From positions 351,801-415,800 of the forward strand of contig NZ_RKLO01000004.1 in assembly GCF_004011825.1 (NCBI RefSeq): a DNA stretch of 64,000 bases, written 5' to 3'. This DNA comes from Rhodococcus xishaensis. GTDB lineage: Bacteria; Actinomycetota; Actinomycetes; Mycobacteriales; Mycobacteriaceae. Below are positions 28,719 to 37,503 of the stretch, one piece after another (the first letter of the stretch is position 1; the number at the start of each line of letters is the position of its first letter). Position numbers and translations under genes: made by a program. The notes under the pieces are model-generated. The model saw only the letters and a list, made by a program, of their open reading frames with translations. It had not been told where the DNA came from and ran no database searches.

Positions 28719-28821
28719 CGAAGGTCTCGCCCACCGGACGCCGTCCGGTTCGCGGGCCGGGCGGACACTTCGATGTGCCGGCCAGCATGTCGACCCAGCG
28801 ATTGCGGGCTACTCCCCTTCG
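28719..28821 (-). ncRNA. yybP-ykoY manganese riboswitch
   Basis: The minus strand has the family's conserved pieces in order: GCGAAGGGGAGTAGC, then GACATGCTGG, then a variable GC-rich stem, then GCGAGACCTTCGGC. The closing stem CGAAGG (28821-28816) pairs with CCTTCG (28724-28719). yybP-ykoY RNAs bind Mn2+ and turn on Mn exporters, which is the gene that follows. Identified from memory of the consensus, not by a covariance search. Confidence 0.87.
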
Positions 28822-28905
28822 CAAAGGAAACGGTAGTCCTGGTTTAGCGAAAGCGCAAAGGGCGCAATAATTTTGGGGATCCGAACTTTCGATTTCCGGC
28901 GGGCG

Positions 28906-29433
28906 TCATGCGGCCAGCAGCATGGCCAGAACCGCGGTGTCGGGATCTCTGATCGGATCGATTCCGACGCGCGAAACCATCGAGGTCACGGTTCCGTCGG
29001 CTTCCGCCTCGACCCAAGCCGCCCGGTGTTCGAGGCCGAGGTGCGGCAGTCCGGGCAGCAGGATGCAGCCGGACGCGGCCCCCGCGCACTCAGGGAGAGA
29101 CGGCACCGTCTCGGTCGGTGGGTGCAGCATCAGGAGCGCCGGCGGCTGGTGTTCGGCGAACCGGCCCGGAGTGAGGACGCGGTCGCCCAGAACGGGGCCC
29201 TCCGAAACGATGAGACCGACGGTTCCGGGTTCGGGATCCTCGGGCAACTCCTCGCGCGCGCCGAAGACCGTCGACGTGGCCAACAGGCCGGGCAAGGACG
29301 CGACTCGGACAGCGAGCGCCAGCAGTTGCGCCCACTCCCGCGTCGTGGCGGGCCACCGCCCGGAGATCACGAAGCCGGACAGATCGCCATGCGCGTGGAA
29401 GGGTGCGACGCCGACGTACTCTTGCTCGCTCAT
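28906..29433 (-). CDS. Conserved hypothetical protein (Rv3847-like by position)
   Basis: 175 aa from ATG 29433; a longer frame to 29523 lacks support. Mixed alpha/beta, no signal peptide or membrane helix. Recognisable stretches: FVISGRWPATTREWAQLLAL, LTPGRFAEHQPPALLMLHPP, and the C-terminal DPIRDPDTAVLAMLLAA. I do not recognise a domain. It sits between sodA and the GDT1-type gene in the place where M. tuberculosis has Rv3847, of similar length, so orthology is inferred from order only. Confidence 0.65.
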   Translation of the reverse strand: MSEQEYVGVAPFHAHGDLSGFVISGRWPATTREWAQLLALAVRVASLPGLLATSTVFGAREELPEDPEPGTVGLIVSEGPVLGDRVLTPGRFAEHQPPALLMLHPPTETVPSLPECAGAASGCILLPGLPHLGLEHRAAWVEAEADGTVTSMVSRVGIDPIRDPDTAVLAMLLAA

Positions 29434-29646
29434 CTCGGCCCCGATTCCCCTGCCCTCATCGGTATTTCGAGCATGCGCCCTCATGCTGCTGGCACACAAG
29501 GGGTACCGGGTGCCAGCGCCCAACTGGTCGCATCAGCACCCGGAACTGGGCAAGATCCTGTGCGGGGTCCGGATCGCGCCACCGCAAACGTGGAAAACAT
29601 ACCGATTGGATGCTTGGTTGGTCGGGGTAGTGGGCGGTGAAACGCG

Positions 29647-29681
29647 CGGCGCCGCACCCGGGCGTGCCGGGCGCGGCGCCG
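29647..29681. terminator. sodA terminator hairpin
   Basis: 15-bp arms (29647-29661, 29667-29681) pair with one mismatch around a 5-base loop, 77 bp beyond the sodA stop on the minus strand. Very GC rich, no U-tract. Confidence 0.6.
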
Positions 29682-29684
29682 AAA

Positions 29685-29756
29685 GCGTGCTCCGGGGGAG
29701 CAGTGCGAGCGTGCTCCGGGGGGAGCAGTGCGAGGGTGCTGCCGGGAGCAGTGCGA
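29685..29756. repeat. Three tandem ~24-bp hairpin repeats just after sodA
   Basis: Units GCGTGCTCCGGGGGAGCAG... begin at 29685, 29709 and 29734, each ending CAGTGCGA. Every unit contains a small stem (GCTCC/GGAGC or a variant). They abut the sodA stop codon at 29758, before the main terminator. Confidence 0.75.
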
Positions 29757-29757
29757 A

Positions 29758-30387
29758 TCAGGCCGGGACGATGAGTCCAGCGGTCTGAGTGCGGGCCTTG
29801 GCGAAGCGGTCGGCGACATCGGCCCAGTTGACGATGTTCCAGAAGGCCTTGACGTAGTCGCCCTTGACGTTCTGGTAGTCGAGGTAGAAGGCGTGCTCCC
29901 ACATGTCGAGCATGAGCAGGGGGGTCAGGCCGATGGGGATGTTGCCCTGCTGGTCGTAGAGCTGGACGATGACCAGGCGCTGGCCGATCGAGTCCCAGGC
30001 GAGGATGGACCAGCCGGAACCCTGGATCGCGTTGGCGTTGGCGGAGAAGTGGCTGCGGAAGGCGTCGAAGTTGCCGAAGAAGTTGTCGATCGCCGCGGCA
30101 AGCTCGCCCTCGGGCTTGTCGCCACCCTCGGGGGAAAGGTTGTTCCAGAACACCGAGTGGTTGGTGTGGCCACCGAGGTGGAAGGCGAGGTTCTTCTCGT
30201 GCAGGTTCACCACGGGGGCGACGGCGTCGGCCTCACGGAGCTCGGCGAGCTTCTCGAGGGCGGTGTTGGCGCCGGCGACGTAGGCAGCGTGGTGCTTGTC
30301 GTGGTGGAGCTCCATGATCTTGCCGGAGATGTGAGGCTCGAGGGCCGCATAGTCGTAGGGGAGATCGGGCAGCGTGTAAACAGACAC
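29758..30387 (-). CDS. sodA: Superoxide dismutase (Fe/Mn type)
   Basis: 209 aa from GTG 30387, with GGAAGGGAA ahead; a longer frame to 30450 crosses a leader hairpin. Metal ligands by family pattern: His in [12 protein letters not shown], His in [10 protein letters not shown], Asp and His in [13 protein letters not shown]. Family signature DMWEHAFY is intact. Converts superoxide to peroxide and oxygen. No N-terminal export signal, yet mycobacterial SodA is known to appear outside the cell. Fe versus Mn use cannot be fixed from sequence. Position next to the Rv3847/Rv3848-like genes matches M. tuberculosis. Confidence 0.95.
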   Translation of the reverse strand: MSVYTLPDLPYDYAALEPHISGKIMELHHDKHHAAYVAGANTALEKLAELREADAVAPVVNLHEKNLAFHLGGHTNHSVFWNNLSPEGGDKPEGELAAAIDNFFGNFDAFRSHFSANANAIQGSGWSILAWDSIGQRLVIVQLYDQQGNIPIGLTPLLMLDMWEHAFYLDYQNVKGDYVKAFWNIVNWADVADRFAKARTQTAGLIVPA

Positions 30388-30608
30388 GAGATTCCCTTCC
30401 TCAGGGGCGTGGCGCCCTGACGCGTGTTTGATGAGTCGAACCGGGGACAACCCCTTCTCATTGGTACACCCTGTGCAACTAACGCGCTGAGGTGGGAGCT
30501 GCCTCAGAAAAATGTTCGGGAACCCGCGATTCGGGCTTCGATCGTGGCTCTACTGCGCCCGGGACCTCTCATGGGTACGGGCCAGGAAGTGAACGCTAAG
30601 CTCTCCAA

Positions 30609-31778
30609 GTGCCGACCGAAACGCCTGCCGCAAGATCGCGGGCCGATCTGGCACCCCGTGTCGAGCTGTCCGGCGCTGATTTGCTCCGTGCGGTCGCGGT
30701 TCTCGCCGTCATCTACTCGCATATCTCCTTCTATCTGATCGACGACGTCGGTTCCGGTTGGTGGATGATCGACGCCGTCTACAAGGTGTTCGTCGAGGGA
30801 CTGGGCCTCAATCAGCACCTGTCGTTCTTCGGCGTGGCGATCTTCATGACGCTCACCGGTGCGCTGATCACGCGGTCGGCGATTCGGAAGCATCCCGGCC
30901 GGTTCCTGCTCGACCGGGTAGCACGCCTGCTGCCGGCGTTCTGGGTCGCGATCGCGGCCGCGATCCTGCTGGTCCGGCTCGGCATCAATGGGATGTTCAG
31001 CGGACAACCTGGCATCTCGAACATCGAGGCCGCACTCAGCTTCGTGTTCGGCGGGTTCTTCCTCAAGCCACAGGTCGCCGTCCTTGGCGTGACGTGGACG
31101 CTAGTCGTCCAGATCCTCTTCTACCTGTTCTGCGTTGCCGCGCAACCGATCCTGCGTACCCGTCCGATCGTCGTTCCGCTCGTCGGCGCAGCGGTTTGCG
31201 CCTTGGTGCTCCTCTACAACCTGTACGTCCCGCAGCCCTATACGGTGCCGATGCTCTCGAAGGTGGCGGCAACCCTGCCGACGGTGTTCCTCGGTCAGCT
31301 CATCTACCTCGGCATCGCGCGCCTGGTCGACTGGCGCTGGCTGATCGTCGGTGTCATCGCGCAGATCGAGGTGGTGCGGCTGGCGACCGAGATCCGCGTC
31401 TACTGGGCGGGTGACCGCTACATGTGGACTATTGCGGTCGTGGCGCTGCTGGTGCTGGTGCTGGGCCACTACCGCGGCCGTCCCACCAGGTGGGCGGTGG
31501 TCCGGTGGACCGCAACGCGGAGCTACGCGATCTACCTCGTTCACACCCTGATCCTCTATCGGGTGTACGAGAACACCGTCGGACCCTTCGGCCCGACCGG
31601 TGCGGTGCTCGCGTTCCTCGTCGTCACCGCCGGCGTATCGGAGGTGCTCTACCGATGGGTCGAAGTGCCCGCCGCGCGATGGCTGAGCGCGCGCACCCGA
31701 TGGATCGGCCAGCGACCTGCCAAGACGCCCGAACCGACGCCGAGCCGGACCCCGGCCGACACACCCGACCGCGCGTAG
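30609..31778 (+). CDS. Acyltransferase family 3 membrane protein (OafA/YrhL type)
   Basis: 389 aa from GTG 30609. About ten membrane helices, starting GADLLRAVAVLAVIYSHISF with the conserved His of the family, and Arg in FLLDRVARLLPAFW. The later YLVHTLILYRVYE and RWVEVPAARWL segments are typical of acyltransferase_3. These proteins move acyl groups to exported sugars, glycolipids or peptidoglycan. The C-terminal ~30 residues are Pro/Thr rich and cytosolic. It precedes msrA by 9 bp and may share its transcript. Confidence 0.88.
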   Translation: MPTETPAARSRADLAPRVELSGADLLRAVAVLAVIYSHISFYLIDDVGSGWWMIDAVYKVFVEGLGLNQHLSFFGVAIFMTLTGALITRSAIRKHPGRFLLDRVARLLPAFWVAIAAAILLVRLGINGMFSGQPGISNIEAALSFVFGGFFLKPQVAVLGVTWTLVVQILFYLFCVAAQPILRTRPIVVPLVGAAVCALVLLYNLYVPQPYTVPMLSKVAATLPTVFLGQLIYLGIARLVDWRWLIVGVIAQIEVVRLATEIRVYWAGDRYMWTIAVVALLVLVLGHYRGRPTRWAVVRWTATRSYAIYLVHTLILYRVYENTVGPFGPTGAVLAFLVVTAGVSEVLYRWVEVPAARWLSARTRWIGQRPAKTPEPTPSRTPADTPDRA

Positions 31779-31787
31779 CATCGACGT

Positions 31788-32462
31788 ATGTCTTGGCTCG
31801 ATGACCTCTTCGACGGCGGTACCGCTCGCGCCAAGTCGGTGATTGTCACGCCGGATCAGGCGCTGCCGGGCCGCGAGGCGCCCATGCCGGTGCCCGCCGC
31901 GCACTACGTCAACGGCCATCCGCTGCAGCCGCCGTTCCCGGAGGGCATGCAGACCGCCGTAGTGGGCATGGGCTGCTTCTGGGGTGCGGAGAAGGAGTTC
32001 TGGCAGCTGGACGGGGTGTACTCGACCGCCGTCGGATACGCGGGTGGCTACACCCCCAACCCGACCTACGAAGAGGTCTGCTCGGGCCGCACGGGGCACA
32101 CCGAGGCCGTCCTGGTGGTGTTCGACCCGAAGGTGATCTCGTACGAGGGCATCCTCAAGCAGTTCTGGGAGAACCACGATCCCACGCAGGGGATGCGTCA
32201 GGGCAACGATCGCGGCACCCAGTACCGCTCGGCGATCTACACCGAGTCCGACGAACAGGACCGGGTGGCACGGGCGACGGCGGGGGCCTACGGCAAGCGG
32301 CTCGCGGACGCCGGGTACGGCGCGGTCACCACCGAGATCGCACCCCTGACGACGTTCTACTACGCCGAGGACTACCACCAGCAGTACCTGGCGAAGAATC
32401 CCGGCGGCTATTGCCCGGTCCACGCGACGGGCGTGAGTTGCCCGGTGGGTCTGGGCGCCTGA
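31788..32462 (+). CDS. msrA: Peptide methionine sulfoxide reductase A
   Basis: 224 aa, ATG 31788. Catalytic motif GCFWG in [15 protein letters not shown]; further signatures [50 protein letters not shown]. Resolving cysteines are likely those in GGYCPVH and VSCPVG at the C terminus. Reduces methionine-S-sulfoxide in proteins, using thioredoxin or mycothiol systems. The ~50-residue N-terminal extension ([10 protein letters not shown]) is common in actinobacterial MsrA. Confidence 0.95.
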   Translation: MSWLDDLFDGGTARAKSVIVTPDQALPGREAPMPVPAAHYVNGHPLQPPFPEGMQTAVVGMGCFWGAEKEFWQLDGVYSTAVGYAGGYTPNPTYEEVCSGRTGHTEAVLVVFDPKVISYEGILKQFWENHDPTQGMRQGNDRGTQYRSAIYTESDEQDRVARATAGAYGKRLADAGYGAVTTEIAPLTTFYYAEDYHQQYLAKNPGGYCPVHATGVSCPVGLGA

Positions 32463-32467
32463 CTCGC

Positions 32468-33397
32468 TCAGCCGAGCTGAGGCAGGACTTCCGCTGCGAC
32501 GAGTTCGAGATGCGCCAGGTCGGCCAGGTCGAGGGTCTGTAGGTAGATCCGCTGCGTTCCGACCTCGCTGTAGCGTCCGATCTTGTCGACCAGTTCGGCC
32601 GGCGTTCCCGCGAGCCCGTTGAAGCGCAACTCGTCGACCTCCCGCCCGATCCGCGAGGCCCGCTGCTTGATCTCGTCCTCGTTGCGCCCACAGCACAGGA
32701 CGAACGTGTTCGAGTAAACGAGTGAGTCCGGGTCGCGGTCGACCGCTCGGCACGCTTCACGGACCCGGTCGAACGCCGCCGCAGTGCCCTCGAGTGACTG
32801 GAACGGCTGGTTGAACTCGTCGGCGTAGCGCGCCGCGAGCGCCGGGGTACGCCGCTTGCCCAGCCCGCCGATCACGATCGGCGGGCGCGGCGACTGCACT
32901 GGCTTCGTCAACGCCGGGGAATCGCTGATCGGGAAGTAGACGCCGTCGTAGTTGAACTTCTGGCCGACCGGCGTCTCCCACAGGCCCGTGATGACCGCGA
33001 GTGACTCCTCGAAGCGGTCGAACCGCTCACCAGTCGGTGGGAATGGGATGCCGTACGCGCGGTGCTCTTCCTCGAACCAGCCTGCGCCGATGCCAAGCTC
33101 GACCCGTCCACCACTCATGGCGTCGACCTGCGCCACCGAGATGGCGAGCGGCCCGGGGTACCGGAAAGTTGCCGCGGTCACCAAGGTGCCGAGCCGGATG
33201 GTGGAGGTGTCACGGGCGAGACCGGCGAGGGTGATCCACGCGTCGGTGGGGCCGGGCAGACCCTCGACGTTCATGGCCAGATAGTGGTCGGACCGGAAGA
33301 AGGCGTCGTACCCGAGTTGTTCGGCAGCCTTCGCCACCGCTAGAAGGTCGTCGTACGTGGCGCCCTGCTGTGGTTCGGTGAAGATTCTCAGATCCAT
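32468..33397 (-). CDS. LLM class F420-dependent oxidoreductase
   Basis: 309 aa from ATG 33397; the longer frame to 33598 is unsupported. Luciferase-like (beta/alpha)8 protein: MDLRIFTEPQQGATYDDL, YDAFFRSDHYL, IRLGTLVTAATFRYPGPLAISVAQVDAMSGGRVELGIGAGW, ERFDRFEESLAVI. The DAMSGGR/GxGAGW pattern is typical of the F420-using TIGR03560-like group in actinobacteria. The substrate is unknown; it ends 5 bp from the converging msrA. Confidence 0.87.
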   Translation of the reverse strand: MDLRIFTEPQQGATYDDLLAVAKAAEQLGYDAFFRSDHYLAMNVEGLPGPTDAWITLAGLARDTSTIRLGTLVTAATFRYPGPLAISVAQVDAMSGGRVELGIGAGWFEEEHRAYGIPFPPTGERFDRFEESLAVITGLWETPVGQKFNYDGVYFPISDSPALTKPVQSPRPPIVIGGLGKRRTPALAARYADEFNQPFQSLEGTAAAFDRVREACRAVDRDPDSLVYSNTFVLCCGRNEDEIKQRASRIGREVDELRFNGLAGTPAELVDKIGRYSEVGTQRIYLQTLDLADLAHLELVAAEVLPQLG

Positions 33398-33789
33398 GCC
33401 GTCCACTGTGCCGCATTCACTGTGTCGCATGCGCGGATGCGCGGCGCTTGGAAGGAATCTCGGGACGGCGGGCCGGCACCGGGGCACCGGACCTCTGCAA
33501 GTCACCTCCTCACAGCCTGTGGATTGCTGTGGATCGGGTGGTGCACAGTTGTCAACGGATCTTCCGCCACAGGCCGCTGACCTGTGAATGATCCCCACCA
33601 GGGTTGTGCAGAACTGGGGACAATTCTGTGGAAACTGTGGATAACTCGGCGGAATCAGTGGTTCAGGTCACATTTGAATGCTCATTTGGCTGACGCCGGG
33701 AGCGAAACGTGTCGGTCCGGTCACGAACGGCCCCGAGGTGATAACGCGAGACGCGCTACCCGAACGGGCGTTCGTGCCACAATCAAGGC
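33398..33789. other. Non-coding region with DnaA-box-like repeats
   Basis: 392 bp without a convincing gene between a divergent oxidoreductase and rhodanese. Four same-strand 9-mers share TGTGGA: TGTGGATTG (33518-33526), TGTGGATCG (33528-33536), TGTGGAAAC (33627-33635) and TGTGGATAA (33636-33644, the exact complement of the E. coli consensus box TTATCCACA). A weaker TGTGAATGA is at 33583-33591. No dnaA, dnaN or AT-rich unwinding element is present, so it is not the main origin. Confidence 0.55.
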
Positions 33790-34137
33790 GTGACGATGCC
33801 GCGCGTTCCCAGCGTCTCTGTGACGGACCTCCCGACGGAGCCGGGTCCGGGGAGCGTCCTGCTGGACGTGCGCGAAGTCGACGAATGGGAGCTGGGGCAC
33901 GCCCCGGGTGCGCAGCACATCCCGATCATCGACGTACCGGCCCGCACGGACGAGATCGACATCGATGCCGAGGTGTTCGTGGTGTGTCGGCAAGGGGGAC
34001 GCTCGATCGTCGCGGTCGAGTACCTCAACAGCATCGGCTTCGACGCCTACAACGTCGACGGCGGCATGGTCGCCTGGCAAAAGGCCGGACTGCCGCTGAC
34101 CTCCGATGGCGATCCCGGGTCAGCGAAGATCTACTAG
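33790..34137 (+). CDS. Rhodanese-like domain protein
   Basis: 115 aa, GTG 33790. Single rhodanese domain: LLDVREVDEWELGHAPGAQHIP and the active-site loop VVCRQGGRS with Cys, then AYNVDGGMVAWQKAGLPL. Such stand-alone proteins (GlpE/PspE type) transfer sulfane sulfur. No export signal. It ends directly at the start of the next gene (stop TAG, then ATG), so the two are likely co-transcribed. Confidence 0.9.
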   Translation: MTMPRVPSVSVTDLPTEPGPGSVLLDVREVDEWELGHAPGAQHIPIIDVPARTDEIDIDAEVFVVCRQGGRSIVAVEYLNSIGFDAYNVDGGMVAWQKAGLPLTSDGDPGSAKIY

Positions 34138-35082
34138 ATGAGCGTCATTCAGGTTTGTGCTCACTGCGCGACCCGATGGCCGGTCGTCGAAGCACCGGCG
34201 CATTGGTGCGCGCGGTGCCAGGGAGTGCTGCTCTCGCCGTTCGACACCGACCGTCCCACGCCACCGTCCGGACGCAACTTCCGCTGGGTCGCCCGCAGCC
34301 CGTACCAGCAGAGCGCGGGTCGGCGCCCACCGGCGGCCCGCGAACTCGGACCGACTCCCCGCTACAGCCAGGTGCCGCGTTGGGGCCTCCTCGATCCCCC
34401 TCCGGAACGACCCGACGACCGCTTCACCCGCACCGAGTCCGCCGCGGACCTCGCACCGACCCTGCTCGCGTGCACCGCGATCGTGTTCGGTCTCGCTGCC
34501 GCGTCGGAGGCCTTCCGATACGCACTGCTCATGTTCAACCGGGTCCAGCTGGTCGACCCGCTCACCCTGGCATTGTCGGACTCGATGGTGTGGGCGACTC
34601 AAGTGTCGGCACCGCTCGTTGCGCTCGCTGCGGCGATCGCCTCGGTGTGCCGACTCGCCCTCACCCGCCGCCGGGTCCTCGCCGCCCGCGGGCTGGCGGA
34701 CCCACGTTCTCCGCGTTCGCTCGCCGTCGGCGTGCTCGTCCCCGTCGTCAACCTCGTGATGCCCGGGGTGTTCCTCAGTGAGATCGCCCGCGGAGACCGA
34801 CGGACACTGACCGCGATCCGCATCTGGTGGGTCGCGTGGGTCGCGAACGGCGTACTCGTCGCGATCGGCCTGCTCTGGCGAAACCGCGACACCTTGCAGG
34901 CGCAGGCGGACGGGGTGGTGCTGGCCGCGGTCACCGCGACCGTCGCCGCCGCGACTGCACTGCTCACGCTGCACATCGTGCGCCGATTCGACGACCGAGA
35001 CCTGTTCGGTCGCCCGCACCGCAGCGCCCGGTGGGTCAACGTGCCCAGCAGCGCACAACCCGAGGAGGCGACAGTCCGATGA
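34138..35082 (+). CDS. Zinc-ribbon / DUF4328 membrane protein
   Basis: 314 aa, ATG 34138, immediately after the rhodanese stop. N-terminal zinc ribbon CAHC...CARC (residues ~7-29), a Pro/Arg-rich linker, then about six membrane helices in the DUF4328 arrangement (SPRSLAVGVLVPVVNLVMPG, IRIWWVAWVANGVLVAIG). Function unknown. By order it corresponds to Rv3843c beside glpQ1 in M. tuberculosis. Its stop overlaps the start of the phosphodiesterase gene. Confidence 0.8.
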   Translation: MSVIQVCAHCATRWPVVEAPAHWCARCQGVLLSPFDTDRPTPPSGRNFRWVARSPYQQSAGRRPPAARELGPTPRYSQVPRWGLLDPPPERPDDRFTRTESAADLAPTLLACTAIVFGLAAASEAFRYALLMFNRVQLVDPLTLALSDSMVWATQVSAPLVALAAAIASVCRLALTRRRVLAARGLADPRSPRSLAVGVLVPVVNLVMPGVFLSEIARGDRRTLTAIRIWWVAWVANGVLVAIGLLWRNRDTLQAQADGVVLAAVTATVAAATALLTLHIVRRFDDRDLFGRPHRSARWVNVPSSAQPEEATVR

Positions 35083-35846
35083 GCCCCGATCGGCGCGGAC
35101 CTCTCGTAGTGGCCCATCGTGGTGCGTCGGCCGCGAAGGCCGAGCACACCCTCGCGGCGTACGAACTGGCGCTCGCGGAGGGAGCCGACGGTCTCGAGTG
35201 CGACGTTCGGCTCACCCGAGACGGCCACCTCGTGTGCGTCCACGACCGCCGCGTGGACCGCGTGTCCTCCGGCACCGGCGTCGTCAGCGAGATGACGCTC
35301 CGAACCCTGGGCGAACTCGATTACGGCACCGATGGAGAGCCGGCGGAGCTGCTGACGTTGTCCCAGCTCATCGAGCTCACCTTGGACTGGACGTCGCGCC
35401 GGACCAAGTTGTTCATCGAGACGAAGCACCCCGTCCGCTACGGCGGACTGGTCGAGAGCAAGGTGCTCGCCGAGCTGGCCCGCTACGGGTTGGGGGCCCC
35501 GGCCTCGGCCGATCACTCACGGGCCGTCGTGATGTCGTTCGCGGCGTCCGCTGTGTGGCGAATCCGCAGGTCGGCGCCGCTGCTGCCCACAGTGCTGCTC
35601 GGGGACGCCTCCCGCTACCTCGGCGGTGGGGCTGCCGCCACCACCGTCGGCGCGACCGCTGTCGGGCCGTCGATCAAGACGCTGCGCGAGCATCCGGAGA
35701 TCGTCGACAAGGCGGCCGCGGCGGGACGCGCCACCTACTGCTGGACCGTCGATGAACCCGCCGACGTCAGCCTGTGCAAGGAACTCGGGGTGGGCTGGGT
35801 GGCGACGAACCATCCCGGACGCACCAAGAGACTGCTCGGCGGCTGA
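35079..35846 (+). CDS. glpQ1: Glycerophosphodiester phosphodiesterase
   Basis: 255 aa, ATG 35079 with GAGGAGG; 4-bp overlap with the gene before. GDPD motifs: VVAHRGASA (catalytic His-Arg), EGADGLECDVRLTRDGHLVCVHD with the Glu-Asp metal ligands and second His, KLFIETKHP, and the C-terminal TYCWTVDEPADV. It cleaves glycerophosphodiesters to glycerol-3-phosphate and an alcohol, so it recycles lipid head groups. No signal peptide, hence cytoplasmic. Symbol by similarity and order to mycobacterial glpQ1. Confidence 0.9.
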   Translation: MSPDRRGPLVVAHRGASAAKAEHTLAAYELALAEGADGLECDVRLTRDGHLVCVHDRRVDRVSSGTGVVSEMTLRTLGELDYGTDGEPAELLTLSQLIELTLDWTSRRTKLFIETKHPVRYGGLVESKVLAELARYGLGAPASADHSRAVVMSFAASAVWRIRRSAPLLPTVLLGDASRYLGGGAAATTVGATAVGPSIKTLREHPEIVDKAAAAGRATYCWTVDEPADVSLCKELGVGWVATNHPGRTKRLLGG

Positions 35847-35879
35847 GATCGTGGGCCCGTCCGTGTAGGTTTTGGCCTC

Positions 35880-36794
35880 GTGGGTAAGAAGAGCAAGAGA
35901 AACAGTGGTCCAAAGCCCGGTAGCAACCGTGCTGCGAAGCTCGAGCAGCGGCGCCTCGCGCGTGAGGCCGATGTCGCTGCGCCGACCCGGCCATTCGCGG
36001 GCCTGGCCGCCGAGTGTGATCTCGTCGCTCTGCGCGAGTTCGTGCCGTCCGCCCTCGTCGAACTGCCCGTCCGCGACGCCGACAAGCCGGTGACCGCCGC
36101 CACGGTCCTGCCGGGCGCAGTCGCGGCACTGGTGCGTGACGAGGCTGGTGCCGCCGGACGGTATGTCGGCCTGCAGGTCCAGGCTTCTACGGCCGACCCC
36201 GGTGCCGACCTCGGCACTGCGGTGGTCTGGGCGCAGGCCGCGCAGCCGGGTACCTCGCTGACATTTGCGGACCCGCCGGCCGACGGCCCACGCCTGGCCG
36301 ACGTCCTCGTCGCGGACGCGCGCCCGAAGATCAGCGTCCACCAGGACTTCGACTGGTGGATTCCGGAAGGTGTCGAGGCGGCTCCGGACATCGCCGCATC
36401 GGTCCAGCAAGCGAACATGGCGATCATGCCGTCGGCGCGGGTCGAGGCCGACGGCGTCGACGCCGCCTGGTGGGTCGACGCCGGTGAGCGGGCGCACCTG
36501 CGTTGGGTCCGCCCCGAGGACGAGGACGCTCTGATGCTCGCGCTCGCGCGCCTGCAGGCCGCCAGCGGGCTGCACCTCGGCGAGGGCTCGCGGTTCGCGG
36601 GATCCTTCCGGACCCACGGTCTGCTCGTCCCGGTCTTCGACCTCGACCGCGAAAAGCACCCGGACGAGTGGGCTGAGCCGATCGTGGAGTTGGGCCGACG
36701 CCTGGCCGAGGCGCTGGCCGTCGATGCGCCGCTGACGTCGGCGGAACTGCGGGCCCGCGACGGGCTGCGTGGGCGCCAGGTCACGCTGCGCTGA
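35880..36794 (+). CDS. DUF5926 family protein
   Basis: 304 aa, GTG 35880. The N-terminus is basic and likely disordered (MGKKSKRNSGPKPGSNRAAKL), then FVPSALVELPVRD and a mixed alpha/beta body with DFDWWIPEG, AWWVDAGERAHLRWVRPEDED and GSRFAGSFRTHGLLVPVFDL. I recognise this as an actinobacterial family (DUF5926, sometimes annotated preprotein translocase SecA-associated because of SEC-C-like ends); no role is proven. A strong terminator follows. Confidence 0.75.
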   Translation: MGKKSKRNSGPKPGSNRAAKLEQRRLAREADVAAPTRPFAGLAAECDLVALREFVPSALVELPVRDADKPVTAATVLPGAVAALVRDEAGAAGRYVGLQVQASTADPGADLGTAVVWAQAAQPGTSLTFADPPADGPRLADVLVADARPKISVHQDFDWWIPEGVEAAPDIAASVQQANMAIMPSARVEADGVDAAWWVDAGERAHLRWVRPEDEDALMLALARLQAASGLHLGEGSRFAGSFRTHGLLVPVFDLDREKHPDEWAEPIVELGRRLAEALAVDAPLTSAELRARDGLRGRQVTLR

Positions 36795-36817
36795 GCTGAA
36801 CGGCCCACCGAACGGAG

Positions 36818-36855
36818 GGGCACCGTCACGCGCTGCGAGGCGCGTGACGGTGCCC
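36818..36855. terminator. Bidirectional terminator
   Basis: 16-bp perfect stem GGGCACCGTCACGCGC / GCGCGTGACGGTGCCC with a 6-base loop between converging genes. Confidence 0.85.
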
Positions 36856-36872
36856 TTCGGCTGAACCGGGGG

Positions 36873-37421
36873 TCAGATCTTTCCGCCGGCGACCTCGGGC
36901 GCACCCGACGCGTCGTCGACGCTGCTCATTTCGCGGGCCACGAAGTCCTCGAGATCGAACAGGTTGGAACCGGCGCGGTCGGCGATCGTCAGGAGGGTCG
37001 TCATGCGGGCGACTTCTTCGACCTGTTCCTTGAGGAACCATTGCATGAACTGTTCGCCTAGGTAGTCGCCGTCGTCGCGGGCGGTGCGGGCGAGTTGGAC
37101 GACCTGCTCGGTGACGTCCTTCTCCTGGGCCAGCGCGAGCGCGATGGGCTCGCGGGCGCTCTCGAAGCGGCTCTTCGCCGGGTCGATCCCGCTGAGCTCG
37201 ATCGAGATGTCTCGATCCAGGAAGTACTGGATGATCATCATCGCGTGGTTGCGTTCCTCGTTGGCCTGCTTGTAGAAGTGCTTGGCCAAACGGGGAAGGT
37301 CCGCGTTGTCGAAATACACCGCGGTCGCAAGGTACTGATGCGACGCGTTGAATTCGTTGCGAATCTGTTCGTGGAGAAGTGCATGGAATTTGGTCCGATG
37401 CGACTCGTCTGCAGCACTCAT
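36873..37421 (-). CDS. bfrB: Ferritin (BfrB-like)
   Basis: 182 aa from ATG 37421. Four-helix ferritin with ferroxidase ligands in EFNASHQYLA, NEERNHAMMI (Glu and ExxH) and EQFMQWFLKEQVEE. The GAPEVAGGKI tail matches the C-terminal tail of mycobacterial BfrB, a haem-free 24-mer. It stores iron as ferric mineral. No ribosome site precedes the start, so the mRNA may be leaderless. An IdeR-like site lies ~100-120 bp upstream; in M. tuberculosis IdeR activates bfrB in iron excess. A second ferritin is directly upstream. Confidence 0.92.
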   Translation of the reverse strand: MSAADESHRTKFHALLHEQIRNEFNASHQYLATAVYFDNADLPRLAKHFYKQANEERNHAMMIIQYFLDRDISIELSGIDPAKSRFESAREPIALALAQEKDVTEQVVQLARTARDDGDYLGEQFMQWFLKEQVEEVARMTTLLTIADRAGSNLFDLEDFVAREMSSVDDASGAPEVAGGKI

Positions 37422-37503
37422 GCAATAAAGATATCGCTGGTCAGGGCCAACTGTCATCCAAGCGGAACCTAATTGAGGCTAGTGTTCCCTCATTTGGGGT
37501 CGA

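Noticed and set aside
33398..33789. Chromosomal origin of replication
   Set aside because: DnaA-like boxes are present, but dnaA/dnaN and an AT-rich unwinding stretch are not.
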